Source of the DNA: Pantoea agglomerans
GTDB taxonomy: Bacteria; Pseudomonadota; Gammaproteobacteria; Enterobacterales; Enterobacteriaceae
DNA: 64,000 nucleotides
Reading direction: 5' to 3'
NCBI RefSeq assembly: GCF_021397715.1
Contig: NZ_CP090207.1
Span: 372,001-436,000, forward strand
Position numbers and translations under genes: made by a program. Shown piece by piece: positions 1 through 9,222 of the stretch. Under the pieces are notes generated by a model. The model saw only the letters and a program-made list of their open reading frames with translations, was not told where the DNA came from and did no database searches. Every line of letters begins with the position of its first letter. The stretch's first letter is position 1.

Positions 1-221
1 AACTGATTAAGGTCAATTATCGACCAGAGATTGCATTTGTTGACAATGTTTTTCTTTTGCTGGCATTCAGATAGGGTTCTTAACCGTTCAGCGCAACCAC
101 AGAGCCGCTGTGGGTCTGGTGGCAGAGTGAAACGCAGCAGGTGGCAGAGTCATTTGCTGCGATGAAGGAAGGTAAATGCCCTGGCCGGCACCAGGCCGGA
201 CGCAGGGCCAGTGACGCAGGT
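1..221. other. left-end intergenic stretch, no gene seen
   Basis: No convincing reading frame. The stretch just beyond the uxuA stop (about 178-212) contains an imperfect GC-rich inverted repeat (CCCTGGCCGG...CCGGACGCAGGG) that could form a hairpin at the end of the uxuA transcript, but no T-run follows it. The first 60 bases are AT-rich and may belong to a promoter of a gene outside the window. Confidence 0.4.
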
Positions 222-1406
222 TTAGTCGTTAAAATAGATCTGTTTCAGGGCCACTTCGACACCCCGTAATTCCGCCAGACCCTTCAGCCGTCCAATCGCC
301 GAATAGCCGGGATTGGTGCGTTTATGCAGGTCGTCGAGCATCTGATGCCCGTGATCGGGGCGCATCGGAATTGCCCGGTGATTACCCGCCTGACGGCGGC
401 GCTGCTCTTCAGCCAGAATCACTTTGATCACGCCAACCATATCAACGTCGCCCGCAAGGTGTGCCGCTTCGTGGAAGCTGTTAGGATTCGCCTCACGTTT
501 GGTGGCGCGCAGATGAACAAAGTTGATGCGGTCGGCGTACGCTTCCGCCATCTCAATCAGCGGGTTATCGGCGCGAACGCCATACGAGCCGGTACAGAAG
601 CAGAAACCGTTATGCAGACTATCCACCGTCTCTTTCAGCCACTGCATATCTTCCTGCGTCGAGATAATTCGCGGTAGGCCCAGGATCGGGCGCGGTGGAT
701 CGTCCGGATGTACCGCCAGCTTAATTCCCACTTCTTCCGCGACCGGCACGATTGCCCGCAGGAAGGTGGCCATATGCTCGCGTAACCGGGCTTTATCGAT
801 GCCGTCATATTGCGCCAATTGCGCCTGGAACTGCTCCAGCGTGTAGCCCTCTTCGGCACCCGGCAGACCGGCGATAATATTGCGCACCAGCCTGTTTTTG
901 TCGTCTTCACTCATGGCGGCGAACAGCTGTGCCGCCGCCTGCTGCTCGGCGGCGCTGTAATCCTGTTCGGCACCCGACCGTTGCAACAGGTGCAGTTCAA
1001 ACGCAGCAAAGGCATCGGCGTCAAAGCGCAGCGCTTTTGCGCCATCCGGCAGCGTCCAGGCGAGATCGGTACGGGTCCAGTCGAGCACCGGCATGAAGTT
1101 GTAGCAGACGGTATCCACGCCACAGGCGGCCAGGTTGCGTATCGACTGCTGATAGTTGGCAATGTAGTGCAGGTAGTCGCCGCGCTGGGTCTTGATCGAC
1201 TCATGCACCGGGATGCTCTCTACCACCGACCAGACCAGGCCTTTTTCTGCCAGCAATGCCTGGCGGGCCTTAATCTCTTCTACCGGCCAGATTTCGCCGT
1301 TAGGAATATGGTGTAGTGCGGTTACGATGCCGGTTGCGCCAGCCTGACGGGCATCATCCAGAGAGACCGGATCGTTCGGACCGTACCATCGCCATGTCTG
1401 TTCCAT
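222..1406 (-). CDS. uxuA: D-mannonate dehydratase UxuA
   Basis: Dehydrates D-mannonate to 2-keto-3-deoxygluconate in the cytoplasmic glucuronate pathway. The 394-residue length is normal for the family. Metal and active-site residues of this TIM-barrel enzyme are visible: H233 in [10 protein letters not shown], the C269/C271 pair in FCFCTGS, H298 in FVHLR, and the D351-H352-G-H354 motif near the C terminus. The start has a strong GAGGAG ribosome site. It is divergent from the GntR-family regulator at 1546, the usual arrangement for control by a hexuronate-responsive repressor. No uxuB (fructuronate reductase) follows in the 221 bases left in the window, so the pathway partner is further left or elsewhere. 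Confidence 0.95.
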   Translation of the reverse strand: MEQTWRWYGPNDPVSLDDARQAGATGIVTALHHIPNGEIWPVEEIKARQALLAEKGLVWSVVESIPVHESIKTQRGDYLHYIANYQQSIRNLAACGVDTVCYNFMPVLDWTRTDLAWTLPDGAKALRFDADAFAAFELHLLQRSGAEQDYSAAEQQAAAQLFAAMSEDDKNRLVRNIIAGLPGAEEGYTLEQFQAQLAQYDGIDKARLREHMATFLRAIVPVAEEVGIKLAVHPDDPPRPILGLPRIISTQEDMQWLKETVDSLHNGFCFCTGSYGVRADNPLIEMAEAYADRINFVHLRATKREANPNSFHEAAHLAGDVDMVGVIKVILAEEQRRRQAGNHRAIPMRPDHGHQMLDDLHKRTNPGYSAIGRLKGLAELRGVEVALKQIYFND

Positions 1407-1435
1407 GTTTACTCCTCAACTGTGATGTGGCCCAG

Positions 1436-1454
1436 TGGTCAGGCCGCTGGACCA
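1436..1454. promoter_or_regulatory. possible UxuR-like operator between uxuA and its regulator
   Basis: TGGTC-N9-GACCA is a perfect inverted repeat in the 139-base divergent region. FadR-subfamily GntR regulators usually bind TGGT/ACCA half-sites, but with closer spacing than seen here, so the assignment is tentative. Confidence 0.3.
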
Positions 1455-1545
1455 AGAGTATGATAGCCAGCAAAACGGGGCCGTGATCCGGATCGCAGCA
1501 TGACAAACTGCGCGATCGGTGCAGCCAGATAACAAGGAGAAGGTG

Positions 1546-2229
1546 ATGACGCTGCCTGTCATAAAAACTGAACGTCTCTATCGTCAGATTGCTAATGCCA
1601 TTATGGCGGGGATTGAGCGCGGTGATTTTGTCGCCGGTGACCTGCTGCCGCCGGAGCGGGAGCTGGCGAAGCAGCTGGGGGTCAGCCGTTCTTCGGTACG
1701 TGAGGCGTTGATCGCGCTGGAGATGACGGGCTGGGTCGATATCCGCACCGGCACCGGCGTTTTTGTCGCGCAGCCGCTGCCTGCGTCTGCACCGGCAACG
1801 GAGAGCGAAGCCTGTAGCCTGCAGGATCTGTTACAGGCCAGAGAGGCGTTCGAAGGAATGCTGGCAGGACTGGCCGCGCGCAACGGTAGCCCGCACCAGC
1901 GTGCCGCCCTGCTGGCGCTGACTGCCGAGCTGCAACAGCACCAGGAGAATGATGCGGCCTTTCTGGCGCAGGATAAGCGCTTCCATTTGCTGATCAGTGA
2001 GATGAGTGGCAACGATCTGCTGCGTGAGCTGCTGGAGCAGTTATGGAATCAGCGCCACACTCCGCATGTGCAGCGGCTGGAGCGCCATTTCGCCGCCAAC
2101 AGTTTTGCCCTTGAGATGAACGCTGACCATCAGCAGATTGCGAACGCCATCGTGGCCGGTGATGAAGTGGCGGCCCGTCAGGCGATGGAAAACCATCTGC
2201 GCCACGTCCAGCAACGGTTACTTGGTTAA
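1546..2229 (+). CDS. GntR/FadR-family regulator, UxuR/ExuR-like
   Basis: Transcription factor with an N-terminal winged helix (residues about 10-75, with the PPERELAKQLGVSRSSVREAL recognition region) and a C-terminal all-helical FCD ligand domain. The ATG at 1546 is chosen because AAGGAGA lies just upstream; an in-frame GTG at 1519 has no such support. Divergence from uxuA suggests that it represses the mannonate gene and responds to a hexuronate intermediate, as UxuR and ExuR do. It could be a paralogue rather than the true UxuR, so no symbol is given. Its stop overlaps the convergent yhhT end by 12 bases. Confidence 0.85.
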   Translation: MTLPVIKTERLYRQIANAIMAGIERGDFVAGDLLPPERELAKQLGVSRSSVREALIALEMTGWVDIRTGTGVFVAQPLPASAPATESEACSLQDLLQAREAFEGMLAGLAARNGSPHQRAALLALTAELQQHQENDAAFLAQDKRFHLLISEMSGNDLLRELLEQLWNQRHTPHVQRLERHFAANSFALEMNADHQQIANAIVAGDEVAARQAMENHLRHVQQRLLG

Positions 2230-3273
2230 ACCGCGCGCTCGCTTCGGCCGTCCGGTGCCCAGCATAATCGCCAGCCGGCTGCCGCCTGGGGTGGTCTCCA
2301 TCAGAATTTTGGTAATGCTGGTGAGCGGCACCGATAACAGCATCCCGACCGGGCCGAGCAGCCAGCCCCAGAACACCAACGACAGAAACACCACCAGGGT
2401 GGATAAACCCAGTCCCCGGCCCATCAGGCGCGGCTCCAGCATATTGCCGAACACCATATGAATGGCCGTAAACAGCGCCGCCACCATCGCCGCATCAAAC
2501 AGGCTGTTCAGCAGCAGCGCCTGTAAAAAGGGCGGGATGCCGGCAATAATCGGCCCGATATTGGGAATAAAATTGAGGATAAACGCCACGACGCCCCACA
2601 GCAGCGCAAATTTCACATCCAGCAGATAAAGGCTGAGCCAGACCGACAGGCCGGTTATCAGACTCACCAGCGTTTTCAGTGCCAGATAGTGCGTCACCCC
2701 TTTCAGCGCCTTATGCAGCCCGGCAATGCGGATTTTGGGATTAACCAGCGCGTTACGCATTTTGTAGGGCAGGTGGTGGACTTCAAACAGCATAAACACC
2801 ACGGTCAGAATCAGCAGCACCGTATTGGTCATCGCGCCTGAGAAGCCGCTCAGGGCCACCGTGGCCAGATTCACCATGGTGTTTGGGTCGAAGCGCTGAA
2901 TCAACGCATCGGTGGAAATGTTGAGGTGAAAACCGGCCGCCAGATGCTGCAGCACCGTCATTTTCTGTTCCATGGTGGCGCGCAGTTGCGGGTAGAGATC
3001 GTAAAACTCACTCATCGAGCTGGCCAGTACCGCGCCAAGCAGCAGAATGACGAAGAAGATCACCGTGATTACCAGAGTAATCGCCAGCCCACGCCGGAAG
3101 CCGCGCCGCATCAGCAGGGTGACCAGCGGGTTGAGCACAATGGCAAAAAAGGCCGCCAGCAACAGCGGCACCAGAATATCGGACGCGGCCCGCACGCCAG
3201 CGAGGATAATCACCAGCATCGCCAGTTTGATCAAAATATTTTGTCCGATTTTTTCCCGTTGCAGCTCGCTCAT
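2218..3273 (-). CDS. yhhT: AI-2E family transporter YhhT
   Basis: Integral membrane protein of the AI-2E/PerM exporter family (about 351 residues, 7-8 membrane segments). It aligns closely with E. coli YhhT, including the conserved FILNFIPNIGPIIAGIPP and GNMLEPRLMGRGLGLSTLVV blocks in the C-terminal half. The start at 3273 has GGGAGAGG directly upstream; an in-frame ATG at 3285 and a longer frame to 3330 lack a ribosome site. It is divergent from yhhS, as in E. coli chromosomal context. The substrate is not established from sequence. Confidence 0.9.
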   Translation of the reverse strand: MSELQREKIGQNILIKLAMLVIILAGVRAASDILVPLLLAAFFAIVLNPLVTLLMRRGFRRGLAITLVITVIFFVILLLGAVLASSMSEFYDLYPQLRATMEQKMTVLQHLAAGFHLNISTDALIQRFDPNTMVNLATVALSGFSGAMTNTVLLILTVVFMLFEVHHLPYKMRNALVNPKIRIAGLHKALKGVTHYLALKTLVSLITGLSVWLSLYLLDVKFALLWGVVAFILNFIPNIGPIIAGIPPFLQALLLNSLFDAAMVAALFTAIHMVFGNMLEPRLMGRGLGLSTLVVFLSLVFWGWLLGPVGMLLSVPLTSITKILMETTPGGSRLAIMLGTGRPKRARGLTK

Positions 3274-3547
3274 TCCCTCTCCCATCACGCAAATTGGCTG
3301 ATGAAAGTGTAGCTGAAGTAAAATTAACAAACTGATTTATCAGAGAAACGGTAAAAATGGCCAGCAGTCTGGGCGGGCGCAAAGCCGCTGCTGAGTGTGC
3401 CAGAGATCAGGCGGTCTGCTGCAGCGCGTTTGCTGTCTGGCGGGATAATATCGCCGGTTGCGGCGCTGTACGGATGCGCGCCCGGCGAAAGCAGGTATAG
3501 TTAAACATTACTCTTTAGCTTTCAGCCGACTACGAGTGCAATGATTC

Positions 3548-4765
3548 ATGCCTGACCAACCTGCAGCAGAGCCGGGTTCTGCATCCGGTAGCGTAAAAAT
3601 CTCCCTGCTGATCCTCTCCATCGTGATCTACAACTTTGCCAGTTATCTCACTATTGGCCTGCCGCTGGCGATCCTGCCGGGATGGGTACACGACACGCTG
3701 GGCTTTAGCGCCTTCTGGGCCGGATTAGTGATCAGCCTGCAATATGTGGCGACGCTACTGAGCCGACCGCATGCCGGTCGCTATGCCGATCTCTGGGGAC
3801 CCAAGAAAGTCGTGGTGGTGGGGCTGGTGGGCTGTCTGATCAGCGGCGTCTGCATCCTGCTGGCGGCGCTGACGCTCGACCGTCCGTTGCTGAGCCTGAC
3901 GTTGCTCTGCATCGGCCGGTTGATCCTCGGTGTGGGGCAGAGTTTCACCGGCACCGGCACCTCATTGTGGGGCGTGGCGCGGGTCGGTTCGTTGCACATT
4001 GGTCGGGTGATCTCCTGGAACGGCATCGTCACCTACGGCGCGATGGCGATTGGTGCGCCGCTTGGCGTGCTGATCTACCGGCTTGGCGGCCTGCTGTGGC
4101 TGTCAGGGATTATCATTGCCATCTGTCTGGTGGGGATTGCCGGGGCAGTGCCGCGTCCGGCGGTGAAAGGCAGTAAAGGCCGGCCGCTGCCGTTCCGCGC
4201 GGTGTTGGGGAAAATTGCCGGATTCGGCGCTATTCTGGCGATGGGCTCGGCCGGTTTCGGCGTCATCGCCACCTTTATTACGCTGTTTTATCAGGATAAA
4301 GGCTGGGAAGGGGCCGCCTTTGCGCTGTCGCTGTTCAGTGGGGCGTTTGTCGGGGCGCGGCTGCTGTTTCCGAATGCCATCAACCGTCATGGTGGTTTGC
4401 GGGTTGCCAGCCTCTGTCTGGCGGTGGAAGCAGCCGGGCTGTTTCTGGTGGCCGCCGCGGGCGATCCGTGGATGGCTAAAGCGGGTGCCTTTCTTACCGG
4501 TGCTGGTTTCTCGCTGGTCTTCCCGGCGCTGGGGGTTGTCGCGGTAAAAGTGGTGCCGCAGCAGAATCAGGGCAGCGCGCTGGCAACCTATACCGCCTTT
4601 ATGGATCTGTCGCTGGGCATTACCGGGCCCATCGCCGGACTGATCATGAGCTATGCCGGCGTTTCCCAGGTCTATCTGCTGACGGCGCTGCTGGTCTGTC
4701 TGGCTTTTTTCTGCACCCTGCGTCTGCAGTTCAGGCAACCGGTGACAGAGCCGGATCAGCGCTGA
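3548..4765 (+). CDS. yhhS: MFS transporter YhhS
   Basis: Twelve-segment major facilitator protein (405 residues) in the inner membrane. The block FASYLTIGLPLAILPG and the following GLVISLQYVATLLSRPHAGR and GRVISWNGIVTYGAMAIGAP segments match E. coli YhhS almost residue for residue. The family is associated with arabinose/drug efflux phenotypes, but no substrate can be read from the sequence. It is the last backbone gene before the inositol cluster. An in-frame ATG 7 bases upstream is out of phase and was not used. Confidence 0.9.
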   Translation: MPDQPAAEPGSASGSVKISLLILSIVIYNFASYLTIGLPLAILPGWVHDTLGFSAFWAGLVISLQYVATLLSRPHAGRYADLWGPKKVVVVGLVGCLISGVCILLAALTLDRPLLSLTLLCIGRLILGVGQSFTGTGTSLWGVARVGSLHIGRVISWNGIVTYGAMAIGAPLGVLIYRLGGLLWLSGIIIAICLVGIAGAVPRPAVKGSKGRPLPFRAVLGKIAGFGAILAMGSAGFGVIATFITLFYQDKGWEGAAFALSLFSGAFVGARLLFPNAINRHGGLRVASLCLAVEAAGLFLVAAAGDPWMAKAGAFLTGAGFSLVFPALGVVAVKVVPQQNQGSALATYTAFMDLSLGITGPIAGLIMSYAGVSQVYLLTALLVCLAFFCTLRLQFRQPVTEPDQR

Positions 4766-4771
4766 AAAAAA

Positions 4772-4787
4772 GGCCCCGACCGGGGCC
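4772..4787. terminator. terminator between yhhS and iolI
   Basis: GGCCCCG-AC-CGGGGCC hairpin preceded by seven A residues, which give a U-run on the minus strand. It fits the end of the leftward iolI transcript and may also serve yhhS, which ends 6 bases before it. Confidence 0.75.
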
Positions 4788-4849
4788 AAACGTCTTTTCA
4801 GACACAGATAAGAATCGGTTGGCACGAGGTCACTTCCCCGTAGCCGGTT

Positions 4850-5665
4850 TCAGGCCTGTAGCAGTTCGATACTGTGGCGAATCTGGCGTTCAATCTCCGC
4901 GGGCGTCCAGCGCTCAACCTGGCTTGAGAAAGGCTCAAAGGCGTAAATCCCCTTGTAGCCGAGCATCTCCAGCCGCTTCACCTGCACCACGCTGTTCAGG
5001 ACATCACTGTCACTTAACATCACCCGCTCTTCATCCGTCAGTTCAGCGGTCGGGCGCAAATCTTCCACGCCAGAGAGATGCACCAGCCCGATTTGCTCAA
5101 TATCGATGCTGGCCGGAAACTCCTGTTCAGCCTGCTCATAGAGATGATGGTGGAAAGTATCCAGCACCAGCTTAAACGGCACATCCGCCTCTGCAATCAG
5201 CTGTTGTGCCTGCACCGACGAACGCAGTGAGCTGACCGGAAAACCCAGCGGCTCCACCAGACCCTGAATGCCGTAATGCGCAAAGCGCGGTGCCAGTTGC
5301 TGCATCGCCGCCAGGGTCTGTTGCGGCGACACGGCGAGACCTTCATTCAGTGGACACATCACCAGCGCGCGGGCACCAATCCGTTGTGCTTCCTGCAACA
5401 GCGCTTCGGCACGGGTCAGCAGGTCATCATCGATACGGTTAAACGGATAGAGCGCGTTAATGGTGATGATATCGATATGATATTTGTCGGTCAGCGCGCG
5501 CAGCTGATCGGCACTGAGGCCGTCAGTGACTTTGCCGCCCGGCATGTCATTGCGCAGTTCAACCTTGCTCAGTCCAAGCCGGTGTACCAGCTGGAAGAAG
5601 GCCTCCAGTGAGAGGCGGGGCGCAATTTTACGGTTAATACAGAAGCGGGTGGGATCGATGGCCAT
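4850..5665 (-). CDS. iolI: IolI-type TIM-barrel isomerase (2-keto-myo-inositol isomerase)
   Basis: Xylose-isomerase-like TIM barrel of 271 residues. Four residues line up with the metal ligands of Bacillus IolI: E138 (LVEPLGF), D169 with H172 (LVLDTFHHH), H196 (LVHLSG) and E244 (AFEPFSS). The LTDEERVM block is also shared. IolI interconverts 2-keto-myo-inositol and 1-keto-D-chiro-inositol, which links chiro-inositol to the pathway. It is transcribed away from iolA with a 428-base regulatory gap. A GGAG ribosome site precedes the start. It could be another keto-inositol isomerase or epimerase of the same fold; the cluster context favours IolI. Confidence 0.8.
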   Translation of the reverse strand: MAIDPTRFCINRKIAPRLSLEAFFQLVHRLGLSKVELRNDMPGGKVTDGLSADQLRALTDKYHIDIITINALYPFNRIDDDLLTRAEALLQEAQRIGARALVMCPLNEGLAVSPQQTLAAMQQLAPRFAHYGIQGLVEPLGFPVSSLRSSVQAQQLIAEADVPFKLVLDTFHHHLYEQAEQEFPASIDIEQIGLVHLSGVEDLRPTAELTDEERVMLSDSDVLNSVVQVKRLEMLGYKGIYAFEPFSSQVERWTPAEIERQIRHSIELLQA

Positions 5666-6093
5666 GCGGCGACTCCGGTGGCAGGCAGCGTGAGAGATAG
5701 CGCTAAAGAGAACATTTATTTCATTGTTTATGAATTATGAAATAGTAATTATTAGATCAGCCTCGCATTAATTCCATATTCCGTTTCAGCCTGTGTAAGC
5801 AAAACCGGATCGGGCCTGCAATAAACGTCAATTTCCGTCGCTCTTTCCCGGTTTGCTAACGCCGTTGCAGCGCCTTTACTGGCTGGATTTCACCGCTTTT
5901 CAGACCGCGCTGCCTCACTGACCAGAAAAATGCGATCTGTGCCGCTAAAAGGAAATTTTCCAAAAATATCTATTTGAAAAATTTGTTCCACTGTAATAGC
6001 TTCATAACACGCTTTCAGGTTTGCCTGATCAGACTGCGGGACAGGCCGCACGGTGCGTCTGCAGGAAACTTAACCCTTTAAAGAGGCAACATC
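5666..6093. promoter_or_regulatory. iolI-iolA divergent control region with candidate IolR operators
   Basis: AT-rich gap with no gene. It holds ATTTCAT (5718-5724) and ATGAAAT (5737-5743) as an inverted pair with 12 bases between them, and the near-palindrome GGAAATTTTCC at 5951-5961. The reverse complement of that site shares GGAAAATTTC with the iolR upstream region (10127-10136). These shared motifs make the region a likely IolR target. Confidence 0.5.
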
Positions 6094-7599
6094 ATGACGA
6101 TCACAGGAAACTTTATTGGCGGTAAAACCACCTTCAGCGCCAGCAACGAAACCATCCCGGTTTACGATCCGGCAACCGGCCAGGTGGTACGTGAACTGAC
6201 GCAAAGTACCGCTGATGAAGTGGCTCATGCGATTGAGGTTGCGCACAACGCTTTTCCGGCCTGGTCGAAAACCTCGCCGCTGCGCCGCGCCCGTGTGCTG
6301 TTTAATTTCAAAGCGCTGATGGAACAACACCGCGACGAGCTGGCCGCGCTGATTGTTTCGGAACACGGCAAAGTCTGGTCTGATGCGCTGGGTGAACTGA
6401 CCCGTGGTATCGAAGTAATTGAGTTTGCCTGCGGCATCCCGCATCTGCTGAAAGGTGAATATTCACCAAACGTCGGCAGCGGCGTGGACAGCTACTCGCT
6501 GATGCAGCCAGTGGGCGTGGTGGCGGGGATAACCCCATTCAACTTCCCGGCGATGGTGCCGTTGTGGATGTTCCCGATCGCCCTGGCCTGCGGCAATACC
6601 TTTATCCTGAAGCCGCCAGCGCTCGATCCGAGTGCAGCGGTGCGCATGGCGGAACTGCTGACCGAAGCGGGACTGCCGGATGGCGTATTCAACGTCGTTC
6701 ACAGCTCCAATGACGATGCGGAACAGTTGTATAAAGATCCGCGCATCGCGGCAGTGAGCTTTGTCGGTTCATCCGGCGTCGCTGAGCACATCTACAAAAC
6801 CGCCAGCGCTCACGGCAAACGAGTGCAGGCGTTTGGCGCAGCCAAAAACCACGCCATCGTAATGCCGGATGCCGATCTGGATGCCACCGTGAACGCCATT
6901 ATGGGCGGTGCGTTTGGCTCAGCGGGTGAGCGCTGTATGGCTCTGCCGGTGGTGGTCGCGGTCGGTGATGATACAGCTGACAAACTGATCGCCCGACTGA
7001 CGCCGCTGGTAAACGCGCTGCGCATTGGTCCCGGCATCAATAAAGGCGCTGATGAGAATGAGATGGGGCCGGTGGTTTCCGCGGCGCATCAGAAGAAAGT
7101 GCTCGGCTACATCGATAAAGGCGAGCAGGAAGGCGCGAAGCTGGTGGTCGATGGCCGCAACGTTCAGGTGGCGGGTCACGCTGAGGGTTACTACGTCGGC
7201 GGTACGCTGTTTGATAACGTCACCTCTGACATGGTGATCTGGCGCGAAGAGATTTTTGGCCCGGTGCTGAGCATCATGCGTGCGCCGGACTACGACAGTG
7301 CGTTACAGCTGGTCAACAGCCATGAGTTTGGTAACGGCAGCGCCATTTTCACCAGCAACGGCAATATCGCGCGTGAATTTGTCCAGAACGTTGAAGCGGG
7401 CATGGTCGGCGTGAATGTGCCGGTGCCGGTGCCGATGGCGTTTCACAGCTTTGGTGGCTGGAAGCGCTCGGTGTTCGGTGCGCTCAACGTCCACGGTCCG
7501 GACGGTGTGCGTTTCTATACCCGAATGAAAACCGCCACGGTGCGCTGGCCAGCGGGTCAGCAGACCGTTTCTGAATTCAGTATGCCAACGCTCAGTTAA
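6094..7599 (+). CDS. iolA: CoA-acylating methylmalonate-semialdehyde dehydrogenase IolA
   Basis: NAD-dependent aldehyde dehydrogenase (501 residues) that converts malonate semialdehyde, the last inositol intermediate, to acetyl-CoA and CO2. Visible features are the TPFNFP block with oxyanion-hole N150 and the catalytic C281 in GSAGERCMAL. The ERCMA motif and the VNVPVPVPMAFHSFGGWK segment near the C terminus are typical of the MmsA/IolA branch rather than ordinary ALDHs. It starts the iolAB operon. Valine-pathway MmsA is close in sequence, but the neighbours are all inositol genes. Confidence 0.93.
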   Translation: MTITGNFIGGKTTFSASNETIPVYDPATGQVVRELTQSTADEVAHAIEVAHNAFPAWSKTSPLRRARVLFNFKALMEQHRDELAALIVSEHGKVWSDALGELTRGIEVIEFACGIPHLLKGEYSPNVGSGVDSYSLMQPVGVVAGITPFNFPAMVPLWMFPIALACGNTFILKPPALDPSAAVRMAELLTEAGLPDGVFNVVHSSNDDAEQLYKDPRIAAVSFVGSSGVAEHIYKTASAHGKRVQAFGAAKNHAIVMPDADLDATVNAIMGGAFGSAGERCMALPVVVAVGDDTADKLIARLTPLVNALRIGPGINKGADENEMGPVVSAAHQKKVLGYIDKGEQEGAKLVVDGRNVQVAGHAEGYYVGGTLFDNVTSDMVIWREEIFGPVLSIMRAPDYDSALQLVNSHEFGNGSAIFTSNGNIAREFVQNVEAGMVGVNVPVPVPMAFHSFGGWKRSVFGALNVHGPDGVRFYTRMKTATVRWPAGQQTVSEFSMPTLS

Positions 7600-7729
7600 T
7601 TCAATGCACGCTGTTTAACGTGCCAGACCGGCAGGCCGCCTTGCGTTGACCTGCCGGTATCCGGTTTTGTTGCCCGGTTAAATCCGGGTCACGGCGGGCA
7701 CGTAAAGCATGACAGAGAGGAGGAAGGGA

Positions 7730-8548
7730 ATGTCTTTACTTTCGAAAGCACAAGCACCAGACAGTCAGGGGCGCATTCAGCACGTAACACCGGAGCGTGC
7801 CGGCTGGCGTTATGTCGGTTTCGACGCTTATCTGTTGAAGAAAGGTGAAACCCTGCGGCTCAGCAGCGGTGATAAAGAGCTGTGCCTGGTATTAGTTGCC
7901 GGGCTGGCCTCGGTGAAAACCCGCCATGCGGAATTTCCGGGCATCGGAAAGCGCATGTCACCGTTTGAGCGCGTGCCGCCGTGGTCAGTCTATGTGCCGC
8001 ATAACGATGAAGTGGAAGTGCGGGCCGACAGCGATCTGGAGCTGGCGGTATGCAGCGCGCCGGGTCACGGCAACCTGCCTGCGCGGCTGATTGCCCCAGA
8101 AGATGTCGGCGTTGAGCATCGCGGGAAAGGGCGTAATCAGCGGCTGGTGCACAATATTCTGCCGGATAATAAACCCGCTGACAGTCTGCTGGTGGTGGAA
8201 GTCTACACCGATGAAGGCGACACCAGCTCTTATCCCAGCCACAAGCACGATCAGGAAGAGAGCGAAGACGAAACCTATCTGGAAGAGACCTATTATCACC
8301 GTTTCGATCCGGAACCGGGTTTCGCTATGCAGCGGGTTTACACCGACGATCGCTCGCTTGATGCCTGCATGGCACCCTACAATCGCGATGTGGTGATGGT
8401 GCCGCGTGGCTATCATCCGGTGGCGACGCTGGCGGGTTACAACAACTACTACCTGAACGTGATGGCCGGGCCGGTGCGGCTGTGGAAGTTTACCTGGGAG
8501 AAAGATCACGCCTGGGTTAACAGCGACGCCTATCCGCGTCAGAAGTAA
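7730..8548 (+). CDS. iolB: 5-deoxy-glucuronate isomerase IolB
   Basis: Double-cupin enzyme (272 residues) that turns 5-deoxy-glucuronate into 5-dehydro-2-deoxy-gluconate. The family metal cluster is visible in SSYPSHKHDQE followed by EETYYHRFDPEPGF and, later, VMVPRGYHPVA. The start at 7730 is preceded by GAGAGGAGGAAGG; an upstream in-frame ATG at 7709 would place that ribosome site inside the gene. It lies 130 bases after iolA in the same direction. A 588-base noncoding repeat begins 50 bases after its stop. Confidence 0.93.
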   Translation: MSLLSKAQAPDSQGRIQHVTPERAGWRYVGFDAYLLKKGETLRLSSGDKELCLVLVAGLASVKTRHAEFPGIGKRMSPFERVPPWSVYVPHNDEVEVRADSDLELAVCSAPGHGNLPARLIAPEDVGVEHRGKGRNQRLVHNILPDNKPADSLLVVEVYTDEGDTSSYPSHKHDQEESEDETYLEETYYHRFDPEPGFAMQRVYTDDRSLDACMAPYNRDVVMVPRGYHPVATLAGYNNYYLNVMAGPVRLWKFTWEKDHAWVNSDAYPRQK

Positions 8549-8576
8549 CCGCTGCACTGATTCTCGTCAGCAGCGG
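8549..8576 (+). other. short hairpin just after iolB
   Basis: CCGCTGC (8549-8555) and GCAGCGG (8570-8576) can pair around a 14-base loop immediately after the iolB stop. No T-run follows, so it may be an mRNA 3' end stabiliser rather than a terminator. Confidence 0.4.
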
Positions 8577-8598
8577 ATAACCCTCAGAAAAGTAAAAC

Positions 8599-9186
8599 GG
8601 CAGCCGATGGGCGTAATGCCTGTCAGTTAAGCGACCGGTGATAATGCAGTCTGGTGCCGCTCAGGGGCTGGCGGTCCTCGCGCCGCTGCGCGGTGCCTTC
8701 ACGTCATTCGTCTGCCTGACGGACCGGCGGGGATGGCACATCCTGTGCCGCCCCGACTTTCGCCCGCGTCCTGCGGGCTCTCCTGGCTAATGTTCAGCGC
8801 TGCGGATTGCCTGCCCCTGATCGGCCCCCGCCTGCTCTGAGGCTTCAGTGTGTGCTGTTAAAAAGGGCACAAGAGTGGAGGCCTGGGCGCCTCTGCTGCG
8901 GAAAGGGCTATCCGCAGCGCTGAGGCGTGACGTTGGGCCAGAACGCCACGCCGGGAAGCGTGGAGAGTTCGGGGCCGGCCAGGGAAGGCCGATCCCCGAA
9001 CGGTTCGTCGGCACGACGTCAAAGCCGAAGGTACCGCGTGAGCGGCGCGAGGACGGCCCGGCAGCAGCAGAGATGCTCAGGCCCGCACTCCGGCACGCTC
9101 GCGCAGAAAAAAAGCTGCCACGTCTGACCGTGACAGCCTTTGCAAATTCAACCTTAACTGACCAGCACTACAGCCCATCGGCTGCC
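8599..9186 (+). repeat. large noncoding repeat, copy A (between iolB and iolR)
   Basis: 588-base element between convergent genes. Its ends are a perfect 14-base inverted repeat, GGCAGCCGATGGGC (8599-8612) and GCCCATCGGCTGCC (9173-9186); U-rich sequence lies outside it in both reading directions. The 560-base core (8613-9172) is about 90% identical by eye to the reverse complement of 41210-41768. The core has its own imperfect terminal repeats (GTAATGCCTGTCAGTTAAG against GTAGTGCTGGTCAGTTAAG) and internal ones: 8794-8807 with 8910-8923 (14 bases, perfect), and 8672-8700 with 9027-9055. Small hairpins include GGCACA-TCC-TGTGCC, CCACGC-N6-GCGTGG and TTCGGGG...CCCCGAA. Open frames inside are not conserved between copies, so it is probably not coding. 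It carries no transposase. Confidence 0.88.
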
Positions 9187-9222
9187 TTTGTTATTGCCGC
9201 TATCCAGCGTTAACGCCGCAAA

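Noticed and set aside
8787..9014. 75-residue minus-strand frame in copy A
   Set aside because: Arg/Ser/Pro-rich, no ribosome site, and it runs through the palindromic segments.
8848..9213. 121-residue open frame inside repeat copy A
   Set aside because: The matching frame in copy B (41186-41533, minus) agrees only in part and shifts frame after GKRGEFGA, so coding is not conserved. Composition is Arg/Ala-rich, as in any GC-rich noncoding DNA.
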